NCBI GenBank assembly: GCA_937891565.1
Contig: CALAHA010000360.1
Coordinates: 1-26,101, forward strand
Reading direction: 5' to 3'
Length of the DNA stretch: 26,101 nucleotides
From: an uncultured Ilumatobacter sp.
Lineage (GTDB): Bacteria > Actinomycetota > Acidimicrobiia > Acidimicrobiales > Ilumatobacteraceae
Positions 7,859 through 15,467 of this stretch are shown piece by piece. The translations under genes and the position numbers were made by a program. The notes under the pieces were generated by a model, which saw only the letters and a program-made list of their open reading frames with translations, was not told the DNA's origin and ran no database searches. Each line of letters starts with the position of its first letter. Position 1 is the stretch's first letter.

Positions 7859-8476
7859 ATGAAGGCCCACCGCAGCCGATTTTCTTATCCGGTGTTCCTG
7901 GATCTTGACGAGGTTCCCGTGCTCGTCGTCGGAGGTGGCCGTATCGGATGGCGTAAGGCCGAGGGCCTACTCGATGCTGGTGCAATCGTTCGCCTCGTTG
8001 GTGCTGACATCAGTGCGCATGTCGATGTCGAAAGGATCACTGCCGCCGGCGGCGAGGTGATCACGGCCACGTTCGATGACCGTCATCTGGATAGCCAACG
8101 GCTTGTCGTCACTGCCACCGGCGACCTCGAGACTGATGCCGCAATCTCGGATGCGGCACGTGCTCGGAGCATTTGGACCAACGCGGCCGATCAGCCGGTC
8201 GATTGTGAGTTCATCCTCCCAGCGATCACCCGAGCGGGTCGAGTGACCGCAGCGATCAGTACTGACGGCGCCAGCCCGGCACTCGCCGGGTTCATTCGCG
8301 ACAGGGTGGCAGAGATCCTCGAGGCCGGTGTGGCCGAGATCGCCAACACGCTCGCAGCCGAACGTGCAGCAGTGCAAGCCGCCGGTGGTTCCACCGAAGA
8401 CATCGACTGGCGTCCACGCCTCGACGAGTTGTTCGCCAAACATGCTGAGGTGCCCACGGGGGTGGCGAATCGATGA
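7859..8476 (+). CDS. Precorrin-2 dehydrogenase (siroheme synthase N-terminal type)
   Basis: This 205-residue protein has the NAD-binding VLVVGGGRIGWRKAEGLLDAGA motif at residues 18-39. It also has the conserved TNAADQPVDCEFILPA and AISTDGASPALAGFIRDRV segments of the CysG-N/Met8/SirC family. It oxidises precorrin-2 to sirohydrochlorin. Its length fits SirC, which only dehydrogenates, better than the longer bifunctional Met8. The iron chelatase may therefore be encoded elsewhere, although chelation by this protein is possible. It is divergent from cysH-sir-cobA, whose last gene makes its substrate and whose middle gene uses the final product, siroheme. Confidence 0.9.
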   Translation: MKAHRSRFSYPVFLDLDEVPVLVVGGGRIGWRKAEGLLDAGAIVRLVGADISAHVDVERITAAGGEVITATFDDRHLDSQRLVVTATGDLETDAAISDAARARSIWTNAADQPVDCEFILPAITRAGRVTAAISTDGASPALAGFIRDRVAEILEAGVAEIANTLAAERAAVQAAGGSTEDIDWRPRLDELFAKHAEVPTGVANR

Positions 8477-8511
8477 ACTTCTACGTTCCCGCCTCGTGGC
8501 CACAGCGGGCC

Positions 8512-8517
8512 TAGCCT
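8512..8517 (+). promoter_or_regulatory. -10 element of the M16 peptidase gene
   Basis: TAGCCT ends 6 nt before the ATG at 8524. The gap from the upstream gene is only 47 bp, so this gene probably has its own leaderless transcript in addition to any read-through. Confidence 0.55.
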
Positions 8518-8523
8518 GCGCGG

Positions 8524-11463
8524 ATGCTTGGTGTGTCTCGTCGCCCCGTACGTTCCCGCCTCCTGGGCATCACCATCGTTGCTGCACTGGCCGCAGCCGC
8601 GTGCACCGGCTCGTCCAATGCAACACCGACCACCGATCAGGGCTCTGCGTCCGGCACCGAGCAGGGCGGCACCGAGGGGCGTCCCCGAACCAAGATCGTC
8701 GAGCCTGACGACCGTGCACTTCTGTCACTCGAGATCGACCCGGCGATCGTCACGGGCACGCTCGACAACGGTTTGCAGTACTTCATCCGGGAAAACGACA
8801 ATCCAGGCTCGCGTGTCGAGATGCGGCTGACAATCGATGCTGGCGCAGCGTTCCAAACCGAGGACCAGGGCGGCGGTGCGCACTTTCTCGAGCACATGCT
8901 GTTCAACGGCACCGAGCAGTTCCCGGAAAACGAGCTGATTGCGGTGCTGCGCAGCTTCGGTGCGGGCTTTGGCGCCGACATCAATGCGTACACGAGCTAC
9001 GACGAAACGGTCTACGAGTTGACGATGCCAACGGCTGACCCGTCGACCGTCGAGACGGGCCTCGACGTGCTGCAGCAGTGGCTGTCGGCAGCGACTATCG
9101 ACACGGCGCAGGTCGAAGCCGAGCGCGGTGTCGTCCTCGACGAGTGGCGCGGCTCAGCACAGAGTGCCAATGGCCGGGTCTTCGACGAGATCCAGAAGTT
9201 TTTCCTCGATGGCTCGCCGTATGAGAATCGCAAGCCGATCGGCACGGATGACGAGATCAGCGGTACCACCGACGGTCCGTTGCGCGCCTTCTACGACGAC
9301 TGGTACCGGCCAGACAATGCGTCGGTCATCGTCGTCGGCGATATCAATGCACAGGAAATGGAGCGCCAGATCATCGAACGCTTCGACCCGGCAACAGCCC
9401 GGAGCGACTCGCCCGAGCGGCCCGACCTGATCGTTGAGCCGTCGAGCGATGCGCGTGCCCTTGTGTTCAACGACCCCGACGTGTCCGAAGGATTCGCCTT
9501 CGTCACGCTCCCGCTGACCGCTGACACGACCGGCTCGCGTGAGGCAGTCGTGCAGCGCGAGATCCTTGAGGGCCTCGCCTTCGACATCATTGGCACCCGG
9601 CTGAACAACGACGCCCTCCGCGGCGACGCCCCGTTCGACACTGCATCGGTCGACAGCAGTGGGTTCGTCCGGTCGCTGAGCGCGCCCGAAATTTTCGTGT
9701 CGGCCGACGGTGCCGACCTCGAAGCATCCACGCAAGCGGTGCTCGACGCGTACGAACGAGTCCGCCGATTCGGTTTTACCACTGCCGAAGTTGCCCGCGC
9801 CGTCGAAGCTCGACGCAGTGCTGCCGAGGTGAACTACGACGGACGCAACTCCCGCCAGGACGCCTCCTATGCAGACGAGTACGTCCGCCATGTCCTCGAA
9901 GGCGAATCCCTGCCGACCGGCCAGCGCTGGTTCGATTTCGTGACCGATGTGCTCGACCGAGCCACACCCGAGACGCTCGCCTATATGTTCGTCACCCGCT
10001 ACGAAACGGCCGGTCCACACATCTTCGTCACCGCTCCAGCTGACGAGATTGGCGCCGTTCCTGCTGCTGGCGTCTTCGTCACTCAAATCGAATCGATGCC
10101 AACTCGCAAACTCCAAACACGCGAGTCAGATGCAGCGGTTGGCAACAGCCTGCTCGACCCGCCGGATCCTGTGGAAGAGGCCAGCCGCGAGGTTCTCGCC
10201 GATGGCAGTGATATCTCGTTCGTTGCCCCCGTGCTCCTGACCTTCGAAAACGGTGTTCGCGTGGCATTCAACACCACACCGATCACCGACGGCGCGGTGT
10301 ACTTCGAGGGCCGCAGCCCGGGCGGAACGTCAGCGCTCGCTGATGAAGATGTCGCTGCAGCCGAACTCGCGGCGAACGTGGTCGAGGGCAGCGGCGTTGG
10401 CGTTTTCGACCCAGTCGCAATCGATGCGTTCCTGTCTGACAAAGAGGTGTACCTCGATGCCAACATCGATGTATTCACCGAAGGATTCTTTGGGTCGAGC
10501 GCGACCTCGGACCTCGAAACTCTCTTCCAGCTCATCTACCTCACCATGACGCAACCGCGTGTCGACGCCGTGACCCTCGAGCAGTACATCGACGATGCAC
10601 TCCCGCTTGCCGAGGACCCGTCGATCAACCCGAACTACGCCCAGTTTAAGGCGCTGATTGAAATTCGCTATGACGACCCGCGCTACCAACTGCTCGACGT
10701 CGACGACCTCAACTCGGTCACGGCAACGGCCGTTGAGCGAGTGTTTGTCGACCGCTTCGGTGATGCTTCCGACTGGACGTTCTCGTTCAGTGGCGACTTC
10801 GACATTGACGCTGCAACCGACTTGGCACGGACCTATCTGGGCACGCTGCCGGCGACTGGACGTTTCGAAGCTGTCGACTACATCGAGCCGCCAGCGCCCG
10901 AGGGTGCCATCGTCGAGACGGTGCAGGCTGGCGAAGGTGATCAGGCGAGCGTGTTGTTCTTGATCACCGGGCCCGGCACGGCAGATCGCCGTGACGACAT
11001 TGCAGCCCGGGTCGTGCAGGAAGTGCTCACTGCGCGCCTGACCGATGTGATTCGTGAGGAACTTGGTGAGTCGTATTCGCCGTTCGCTTCGATTGAGCTG
11101 ACGGGTGGTGCGCGGCCGTTGGCCGAAACGGTCCTGTCGATCTCGACCGGCCCGGACTTGGTCGACAATGTGTCGAGGGCGGTGCTTGAACAGCTTGGCG
11201 ACATCCGCACGAACGGTGTTCCTGCCAACGAGTTCGCCTCAGCAACCGAGACGATTCGGAACGCGCTCGAGTTGTTCAGCAACGAGCAGATCAACGATGA
11301 GATTCTCGATGCGCTCGTTGATCCGGCAGGCAACGCCTCGTTGAACGACTTTCTCCAGCAGGCCAGTCTGCTCGGCTCGATCAGTCGCAACGACATCACC
11401 GGCTTCGTCAGGCGATGGGTGCCTGATGGTCAGTACATCGAGATCAGAGTGCTGCCCCGCTGA
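8524..11463 (+). CDS. M16 family zinc metallopeptidase, lipoprotein
   Basis: This 979-residue protein starts with a basic segment, a hydrophobic stretch and the lipobox LAAAAC (Cys27). It is therefore probably a lipoprotein on the outer face of the membrane. After a Ser/Thr/Gly-rich linker comes an M16 catalytic half. The inverted zinc motif HFLEH is at 120-124, and a further Glu in VEAERGVVLDEW near 200 is the expected third ligand. Two M16_C-like regions follow, and the second half lacks HxxEH. Fusing an active and an inactive half in one chain is the pitrilysin/PqqL-like arrangement. It degrades peptides enclosed between the halves; the substrate is unknown. No partner M16 gene is adjacent. 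The ATG is supported by a TAGCCT box. Confidence 0.92.
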   Translation: MLGVSRRPVRSRLLGITIVAALAAAACTGSSNATPTTDQGSASGTEQGGTEGRPRTKIVEPDDRALLSLEIDPAIVTGTLDNGLQYFIRENDNPGSRVEMRLTIDAGAAFQTEDQGGGAHFLEHMLFNGTEQFPENELIAVLRSFGAGFGADINAYTSYDETVYELTMPTADPSTVETGLDVLQQWLSAATIDTAQVEAERGVVLDEWRGSAQSANGRVFDEIQKFFLDGSPYENRKPIGTDDEISGTTDGPLRAFYDDWYRPDNASVIVVGDINAQEMERQIIERFDPATARSDSPERPDLIVEPSSDARALVFNDPDVSEGFAFVTLPLTADTTGSREAVVQREILEGLAFDIIGTRLNNDALRGDAPFDTASVDSSGFVRSLSAPEIFVSADGADLEASTQAVLDAYERVRRFGFTTAEVARAVEARRSAAEVNYDGRNSRQDASYADEYVRHVLEGESLPTGQRWFDFVTDVLDRATPETLAYMFVTRYETAGPHIFVTAPADEIGAVPAAGVFVTQIESMPTRKLQTRESDAAVGNSLLDPPDPVEEASREVLADGSDISFVAPVLLTFENGVRVAFNTTPITDGAVYFEGRSPGGTSALADEDVAAAELAANVVEGSGVGVFDPVAIDAFLSDKEVYLDANIDVFTEGFFGSSATSDLETLFQLIYLTMTQPRVDAVTLEQYIDDALPLAEDPSINPNYAQFKALIEIRYDDPRYQLLDVDDLNSVTATAVERVFVDRFGDASDWTFSFSGDFDIDAATDLARTYLGTLPATGRFEAVDYIEPPAPEGAIVETVQAGEGDQASVLFLITGPGTADRRDDIAARVVQEVLTARLTDVIREELGESYSPFASIELTGGARPLAETVLSISTGPDLVDNVSRAVLEQLGDIRTNGVPANEFASATETIRNALELFSNEQINDEILDALVDPAGNASLNDFLQQASLLGSISRNDITGFVRRWVPDGQYIEIRVLPR

Positions 11464-11486
11464 CGATCACGATCGGCGTCAGCCAG

Positions 11487-12059
11487 TCAGTTGATCTGAC
11501 GACCGCCGTGGTGTGAGCTGACGGTGCGCTGGCTGACTTCGACCAGTTCGCCAGCACGAACCACATAGCTCACGACGTGTTCCAGCGAATGCTGGCCCTG
11601 GCGCGCCCGACCCGAGACGACGTCAAGTTCGAGCCCATCGACAAGCGGCAGCAGTGCAACGGCGCGGAAACCCTCGTCGTTGCCGGGCGAGGAGCGCTTG
11701 TCTTCGCGGAGTAGATGTCCGCTCGCCCAGATCCAGCAATCGTCGACGCTCACAAAGCGACAACGGTGGCTGGCCCTCGACTTCGAAATCATGGCGCCCG
11801 GGCAGACGATCAGATTGCCCTCGGTCCACGGCAGAACACCGAGGCCGTCCCGCCCGAAACCAGTCTCAAACGCCGCATCGATGATTGCATCGTGGTCGCC
11901 ACCCACAACAGCCCGCTCGGTCTGGACCTGGCGGATGACTTCCGCAACGCGGTGCAGGTCGTCGTTGGTCAGGTCGCTCAGCATTGCAATGACGGCATCG
12001 CGCTGCGCCGTGGCCAGCTCGCTGAGCCCTGCTGTCAACTCGTCAAATCCGTCACTCAT
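11487..12059 (-). CDS. Hypothetical protein, 190 residues
   Basis: I do not recognise this family. The N-terminal 55 residues are helical and acidic (DELTAGLSELATAQRDAVIAML, DDLHRVAEVIRQVQTE). Residues about 65-175 look like a compact beta-rich domain: LPWTEGNLIVCPGAMI, CRFVSVDDCWIWASGHLL, FRAVALLPLVDGLELDVVSG. No signal peptide or membrane segment is seen. The frame is open beyond 12059, but that ATG is chosen because the upstream sequence is poor and a CATGAT box lies 6 nt before it. Codon use matches real genes nearby. It converges with the M16 gene across 23 bp and is divergent from the alcohol dehydrogenase gene. Confidence 0.7.
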   Translation of the reverse strand: MSDGFDELTAGLSELATAQRDAVIAMLSDLTNDDLHRVAEVIRQVQTERAVVGGDHDAIIDAAFETGFGRDGLGVLPWTEGNLIVCPGAMISKSRASHRCRFVSVDDCWIWASGHLLREDKRSSPGNDEGFRAVALLPLVDGLELDVVSGRARQGQHSLEHVVSYVVRAGELVEVSQRTVSSHHGGRQIN

Positions 12060-12184
12060 GTGGCCATCATGCCAGTGGGGTGTCACGGAGTTTGTTCGTA
12101 GGCACAAGTCTGACCGCACTGCTTTCACCGTGCGCCGGAAAGTTGCGGCCCCGCTCCGTATCTGCGCGCGATGGCAACGCGGTC

Positions 12185-12190
12185 TACAGT
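12185..12190 (+). promoter_or_regulatory. -10 element of the alcohol dehydrogenase gene
   Basis: TACAGT ends 7 nt before the ATG at 12198. It selects this start over an in-frame ATG at 12171, which precedes the box. Confidence 0.6.
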
Positions 12191-12197
12191 TGGGGAG

Positions 12198-13310
12198 ATG
12201 CAGACAAAGGCCGCAATTCTCTGGGAAGTCAACGCACCGTGGAGCGTGGAAGACATCGAACTCGACGATCCGAAGCAAGGCGAGGTCATGGTCAAGCTCG
12301 CTGCGTCGGGCATGTGTCACTCCGATGAGCATCTCGTCACCGGCGACCTGCCGTTCGAACTGCCGATCATTGGTGGTCACGAAGGCGCTGGCGTCGTCAC
12401 CAAGGTCGGCCCCGGCGTGTCGTGGCTCGAAGTCGGCGACCACGTCGTGTTCGGGTTCATCCCATCATGTGGCCGCTGCCCGAGCTGCTCGACCGGTCAC
12501 CAGAACCTGTGTGACCTCGGTGCGCTTATGGGCGCCGGCATGCAGCCGACCGACATGACGTCGCGTCACCACGCCAAGGGTGAAGACCTCCGGCTCATGT
12601 GCATGCTTGGCACGTTTGCCCACGACACCGTGGTCAACGAAGCCAGCTGCATCAAGATTGAAAAAGACGTCCCGCTCGATCGTGCCTGCCTCCTCGGCTG
12701 TGGCGTGGTCACCGGTTGGGGTTCAGCGGTGTACGCGGGGCAGGTCAGCGCCGGCGATGTCGTCGCGGTGGTCGGCGTCGGCGGCATTGGCGCCAACGCG
12801 ATTCAGGGCGCAAAGCTTGCCGGAGCGAAGCAGATCTGGGCGATCGATCCCGTTGAGTCCAAGCGTGAGAAGGCCATGGAGTTCGGCGCCACCCACACGG
12901 CAGCCTCGATGGAAGAGGCGATGGAGCCGATGGCTGCAGCGTCGTGGGGCACGATGGCCAACGCTGTCATCATGACCATGGGTGTCGGGTCGGGCGAGTT
13001 GCTTGCCGGGGGTCTCGCCCTTGCTGCCAAGCGCGGCAGGGTCGTCGTGACCAACATCCACCCGGCAATGGAGATGACGGCCAACATCAGCCTCCTCGAC
13101 CTCACCCTCATGGAGAAGCAGGTCGTTGGTTCGCTGTTCGGCTCGGGCAACCCGCGTGCCGACATCCCGAAGCTCCTCGGTCTCTACCGCGAAGGTCAGC
13201 TCGACCTTGACGGCCTCGTCACCAAGACGTACGACCTCGAAGGTGTCAACGACGGCTATGACGACATGCGCGCCGGCAAAAACATCCGTGGCGTGATGGT
13301 CTATTCCTGA
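12198..13310 (+). CDS. NDMA-dependent-type zinc alcohol dehydrogenase
   Basis: This 370-residue medium-chain dehydrogenase begins MQTKAAILWE and has catalytic zinc ligands C40 (GMCHSDEH), H61-E62 (GGHEGAG) and C168 (GCGVVTGWGSAVYA). Structural zinc ligands are C91, C94, C97 and C105. The Rossmann motif VGVGGIG is at 192-198. Segments such as LMCMLGTFAHDTVV, PVESKREKAMEFGATHT and NPRADIPKLLGLY match the NDMA-dependent nicotinoprotein family. That family binds NAD(H) tightly and regenerates it through mycofactocin rather than free NAD. It oxidises alcohols to aldehydes; the substrate range is unknown. The mycofactocin precursor gene about 12 kb away fits this assignment. The gene stands alone and ends in a strong terminator. 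Membership is judged by recalled family sequence, not a search. Confidence 0.87.
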   Translation: MQTKAAILWEVNAPWSVEDIELDDPKQGEVMVKLAASGMCHSDEHLVTGDLPFELPIIGGHEGAGVVTKVGPGVSWLEVGDHVVFGFIPSCGRCPSCSTGHQNLCDLGALMGAGMQPTDMTSRHHAKGEDLRLMCMLGTFAHDTVVNEASCIKIEKDVPLDRACLLGCGVVTGWGSAVYAGQVSAGDVVAVVGVGGIGANAIQGAKLAGAKQIWAIDPVESKREKAMEFGATHTAASMEEAMEPMAAASWGTMANAVIMTMGVGSGELLAGGLALAAKRGRVVVTNIHPAMEMTANISLLDLTLMEKQVVGSLFGSGNPRADIPKLLGLYREGQLDLDGLVTKTYDLEGVNDGYDDMRAGKNIRGVMVYS

Positions 13311-13328
13311 CACGGTGACCTCGTCGAG

Positions 13329-13371
13329 GGCGTGAGGTAGATGCGCACCCGGTGCGCATCTACCTCACGCC
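13329..13371 (+). terminator. Rho-independent terminator, perfect 21-bp stem
   Basis: Two 21-bp arms (13329-13349 and 13351-13371) are exact reverse complements around a single central C. Folded, this gives a long hairpin with a minimal loop, starting GGCGTGAGG and ending CCTCACGCC. A T-rich tract (CTTTGTCGTTTT) follows. It lies 18 bp after the alcohol dehydrogenase stop and upstream of the AAA gene promoter, so it should insulate the two genes. Confidence 0.85.
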
Positions 13372-13427
13372 TTTGTCGTTTTCGCGGCGTTCGGTCACAC
13401 AGTGCCTGGCTCAGAGTGACCGGCTAC

Positions 13428-13433
13428 TAACTT
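13428..13433 (+). promoter_or_regulatory. -10 element of the AAA ATPase gene
   Basis: TAACTT ends 6 nt before the ATG at 13440, predicting a leaderless transcript covering the ATPase and VWA genes. Confidence 0.6.
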
Positions 13434-13439
13434 GCGGCC

Positions 13440-14435
13440 ATGAACAGTCTGCCGAAGACCCAAAAAGTGATCGTGCAGTCGAACGCCACCGACCTGCGTG
13501 ATCTACTCGATCGGCTCCGTGCTGGCGTCGTTGGCCGTGTTCGCGAACTTGAATTGGTCATCGCGGCGATCGATGCCAACCGCCACATTCTGATCGAAGG
13601 ACCGCCTGGCACCGGCAAATCCACGCTGCTCCGCGGTGTAGCGCGCGAAATGGACATCGGCTTCGAATTCGTCGAGGGCAACGCCGAACTGACTCCGGCT
13701 CGGCTCATTGGCCACTTCGACCCAGCCCGAGTGCTCAGCGAGGGCTACAACCCCGACGTGTTCGTCGCTGGCCCGTTGGCGCAAGCGCTGAATGACGGAT
13801 CACTGCTGTACATCGAAGAGCTCAACCGAGTCCCCGAAGAAACCTTGAACGTCCTCATTACGGTGATGAGCGAGCGCGAGTTGAACGTGCCGCGGCTCGG
13901 CCGCATCGAGGCGGCACCTGGGTTCCGACTGGTGTCAGCGATGAACCCGTTCGATGCCGTGGGCACAGCCCGCATCTCGGGCGCCGTGTACGACCGCGTG
14001 TGTCGCATTGCTGTTGGCTACCAGTCCGTGGCTGACGAGACCATGATTCTCCGCCGTGAAACCGCTCAGGCATCGCCGGGTGCGCTCAACGACGTCGACG
14101 CCTCCTGGCGTGATGGTGTGGTCGAACTCGTTCGGCTCACTCGCAACCATCCGGATTTGCGAATCGGGTCATCGATTCGCGGCGCGATTGACATGGTGAT
14201 GGTCGCGAATTCGCTCGCCCAGCTCCGTGAAGCCACGGCGTATACGCCGAGTGTCTCGCTCGACGCCGCGCTTGTTGCGCTGTCTGGGCGAGTCAGGCTG
14301 CGCGAAGGCACGAGCCGAACCAGTGAAGACGTGATTCGCGAACTCTGGGAGTCGGTCTTTGGTCGAAGCCAGGCTGAAGGAGAAGATGGTGAGGGAAAAG
14401 ATGGCGCCCCGACACGGGGCATGACCTCCAGCTGA
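13440..14435 (+). CDS. MoxR-type AAA+ ATPase
   Basis: This 331-residue AAA+ protein has Walker A GPPGTGKS (54-61), Walker B LLYIEE (122-127) and a sensor-1 Asn in SAMNPFD (near 169). Arg residues in the second half include RISGAVYDRVCR. The layout is that of MoxR/CoxD-like chaperone ATPases, which usually act with a VWA-domain partner to insert metals or activate a target complex. Exactly such a partner follows after 47 bp. No dehydrogenase or chelatase target is next to the pair, so the client is unknown. The C-terminal tail after about residue 312 is Gly/Glu-rich and probably disordered. Confidence 0.9.
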   Translation: MNSLPKTQKVIVQSNATDLRDLLDRLRAGVVGRVRELELVIAAIDANRHILIEGPPGTGKSTLLRGVAREMDIGFEFVEGNAELTPARLIGHFDPARVLSEGYNPDVFVAGPLAQALNDGSLLYIEELNRVPEETLNVLITVMSERELNVPRLGRIEAAPGFRLVSAMNPFDAVGTARISGAVYDRVCRIAVGYQSVADETMILRRETAQASPGALNDVDASWRDGVVELVRLTRNHPDLRIGSSIRGAIDMVMVANSLAQLREATAYTPSVSLDAALVALSGRVRLREGTSRTSEDVIRELWESVFGRSQAEGEDGEGKDGAPTRGMTSS

Positions 14436-14482
14436 ACTCCCCGCCTCCGGGTGTCAAGGAGGGCGACGAGGCCGACGAGGCC

Positions 14483-15400
14483 GTGAGCGAAGCGCGCAAG
14501 AAGACCACATCGCGGCGCGAGCTGGAGCGGAACGAACAGTTCGAAGAGCTGTCGCCCGAAGTTGGTGAGCTCAACGAGGAGGCGGTCGAGCACGCGCTCG
14601 ACGAGAACCCCGACGACACGATGGCGCTCCTCGCTGACTTGACAGGGGCGACCGATCCTGTTCTCCGCGAGCTTGCCCGCAGGCTGGCGGGCCGGCTCTT
14701 CCTCGACCTCTCGAGGCGTGGGCCGACGCGGCCGCGCGGGGTCGGAAAGTTACAGACTCGGCCGTACCGGCCTGACGGAGGCGATATCGACATCGACGCC
14801 AGCATCGACGCGCTCCTCACCGCTCGTGGTGAAGGTCGGGCGATCGACCCAGAGGAACTCCGCATCCGATCGTGGACCACTCCTGATACGGCGATCTGTC
14901 TGATGGTCGATCGCAGCGGCTCAATGGGTGGTGGGCCGCTCGCCACCTCGGCGGTCGCTGCAGCCGCTGTGGCCTGGCGAGCACCAGAGGACTACTCGGT
15001 GTTGTCGTTCGGCAAGGACGTCGTTGCTGCCAAGTCGCAAGACGCGACGAAGTCGAGCGAAGCAGTGGTCGACGCGGTGCTTGCACTGCGCGGGTTCGGC
15101 ACGACTGATGTGGTCCGAGCTCTTGATGCCGCAACCGAACAGCTCAGTCGTTCTCGAGCAGGCCGCAAGATTGCGGTGCTGCTGTCTGACTGCCGAGCAA
15201 CCGCACATGGTTCGGGGGAAGGCGAATCGATCGCTCAGGTCGTTGCGGCCGCCCGTCGAGTCGGTGAGCTCGTGATTATCGCCCCCGAAGGTGACGCCGA
15301 AACAGCCGAACAGTTGGCGGCCGCAACGGGCTGCAAGATCACCACCGTTTCAGGCCCCTCGGACGCTGCAGCAGCGCTCGCTCGAGTATTGGATTCTTGA
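14483..15400 (+). CDS. VWA domain-containing protein, MoxR partner
   Basis: This 305-residue protein has a charged helical N-terminal half (KKTTSRRELERNEQFEEL; LRELARRLAGRLFLDLSRRG) and a C-terminal von Willebrand A domain. The domain has a metal-ion-dependent adhesion motif DRSGS at 143-147, a Thr in FGTTDVVRAL, and LLSDCRAT in place of the usual LLTDG strand. Such proteins bind a client or metal ion while the AAA+ partner remodels the complex. The GTG start is the only usual start codon between the upstream in-frame stop at 14390 and the conserved region. The spacer from the ATPase is 47 bp, and an AAGGAGG sequence there is too far upstream to be ideal. Start confidence is moderate, function class high. 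Confidence 0.85.
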   Translation: MSEARKKTTSRRELERNEQFEELSPEVGELNEEAVEHALDENPDDTMALLADLTGATDPVLRELARRLAGRLFLDLSRRGPTRPRGVGKLQTRPYRPDGGDIDIDASIDALLTARGEGRAIDPEELRIRSWTTPDTAICLMVDRSGSMGGGPLATSAVAAAAVAWRAPEDYSVLSFGKDVVAAKSQDATKSSEAVVDAVLALRGFGTTDVVRALDAATEQLSRSRAGRKIAVLLSDCRATAHGSGEGESIAQVVAAARRVGELVIIAPEGDAETAEQLAAATGCKITTVSGPSDAAAALARVLDS

Positions 15401-15405
15401 GCACG

Positions 15406-15454
15406 GATCTCGGGACGCCAGGAGGCGGAATCCGCTGGAAATGGTCCCGAGATC
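15406..15454. repeat. Inverted repeat between convergent genes
   Basis: GATCTCGGGAC (15406-15416) and its exact complement (15444-15454) flank 27 nt. That loop contains a second small palindrome, GCGGA-A-TCCGC. It sits between the convergent VWA and LCP stops, where a bidirectional terminator is expected, but neither strand has a clear T-tract. Confidence 0.5.
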
Positions 15455-15467
15455 GGCGCAGGAGCGA

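Noticed and set aside
9154..10116. 320-codon minus-strand frame inside the M16 gene
   Set aside because: It is an antisense shadow; the plus frame encodes the zinc motif and continues on both sides.
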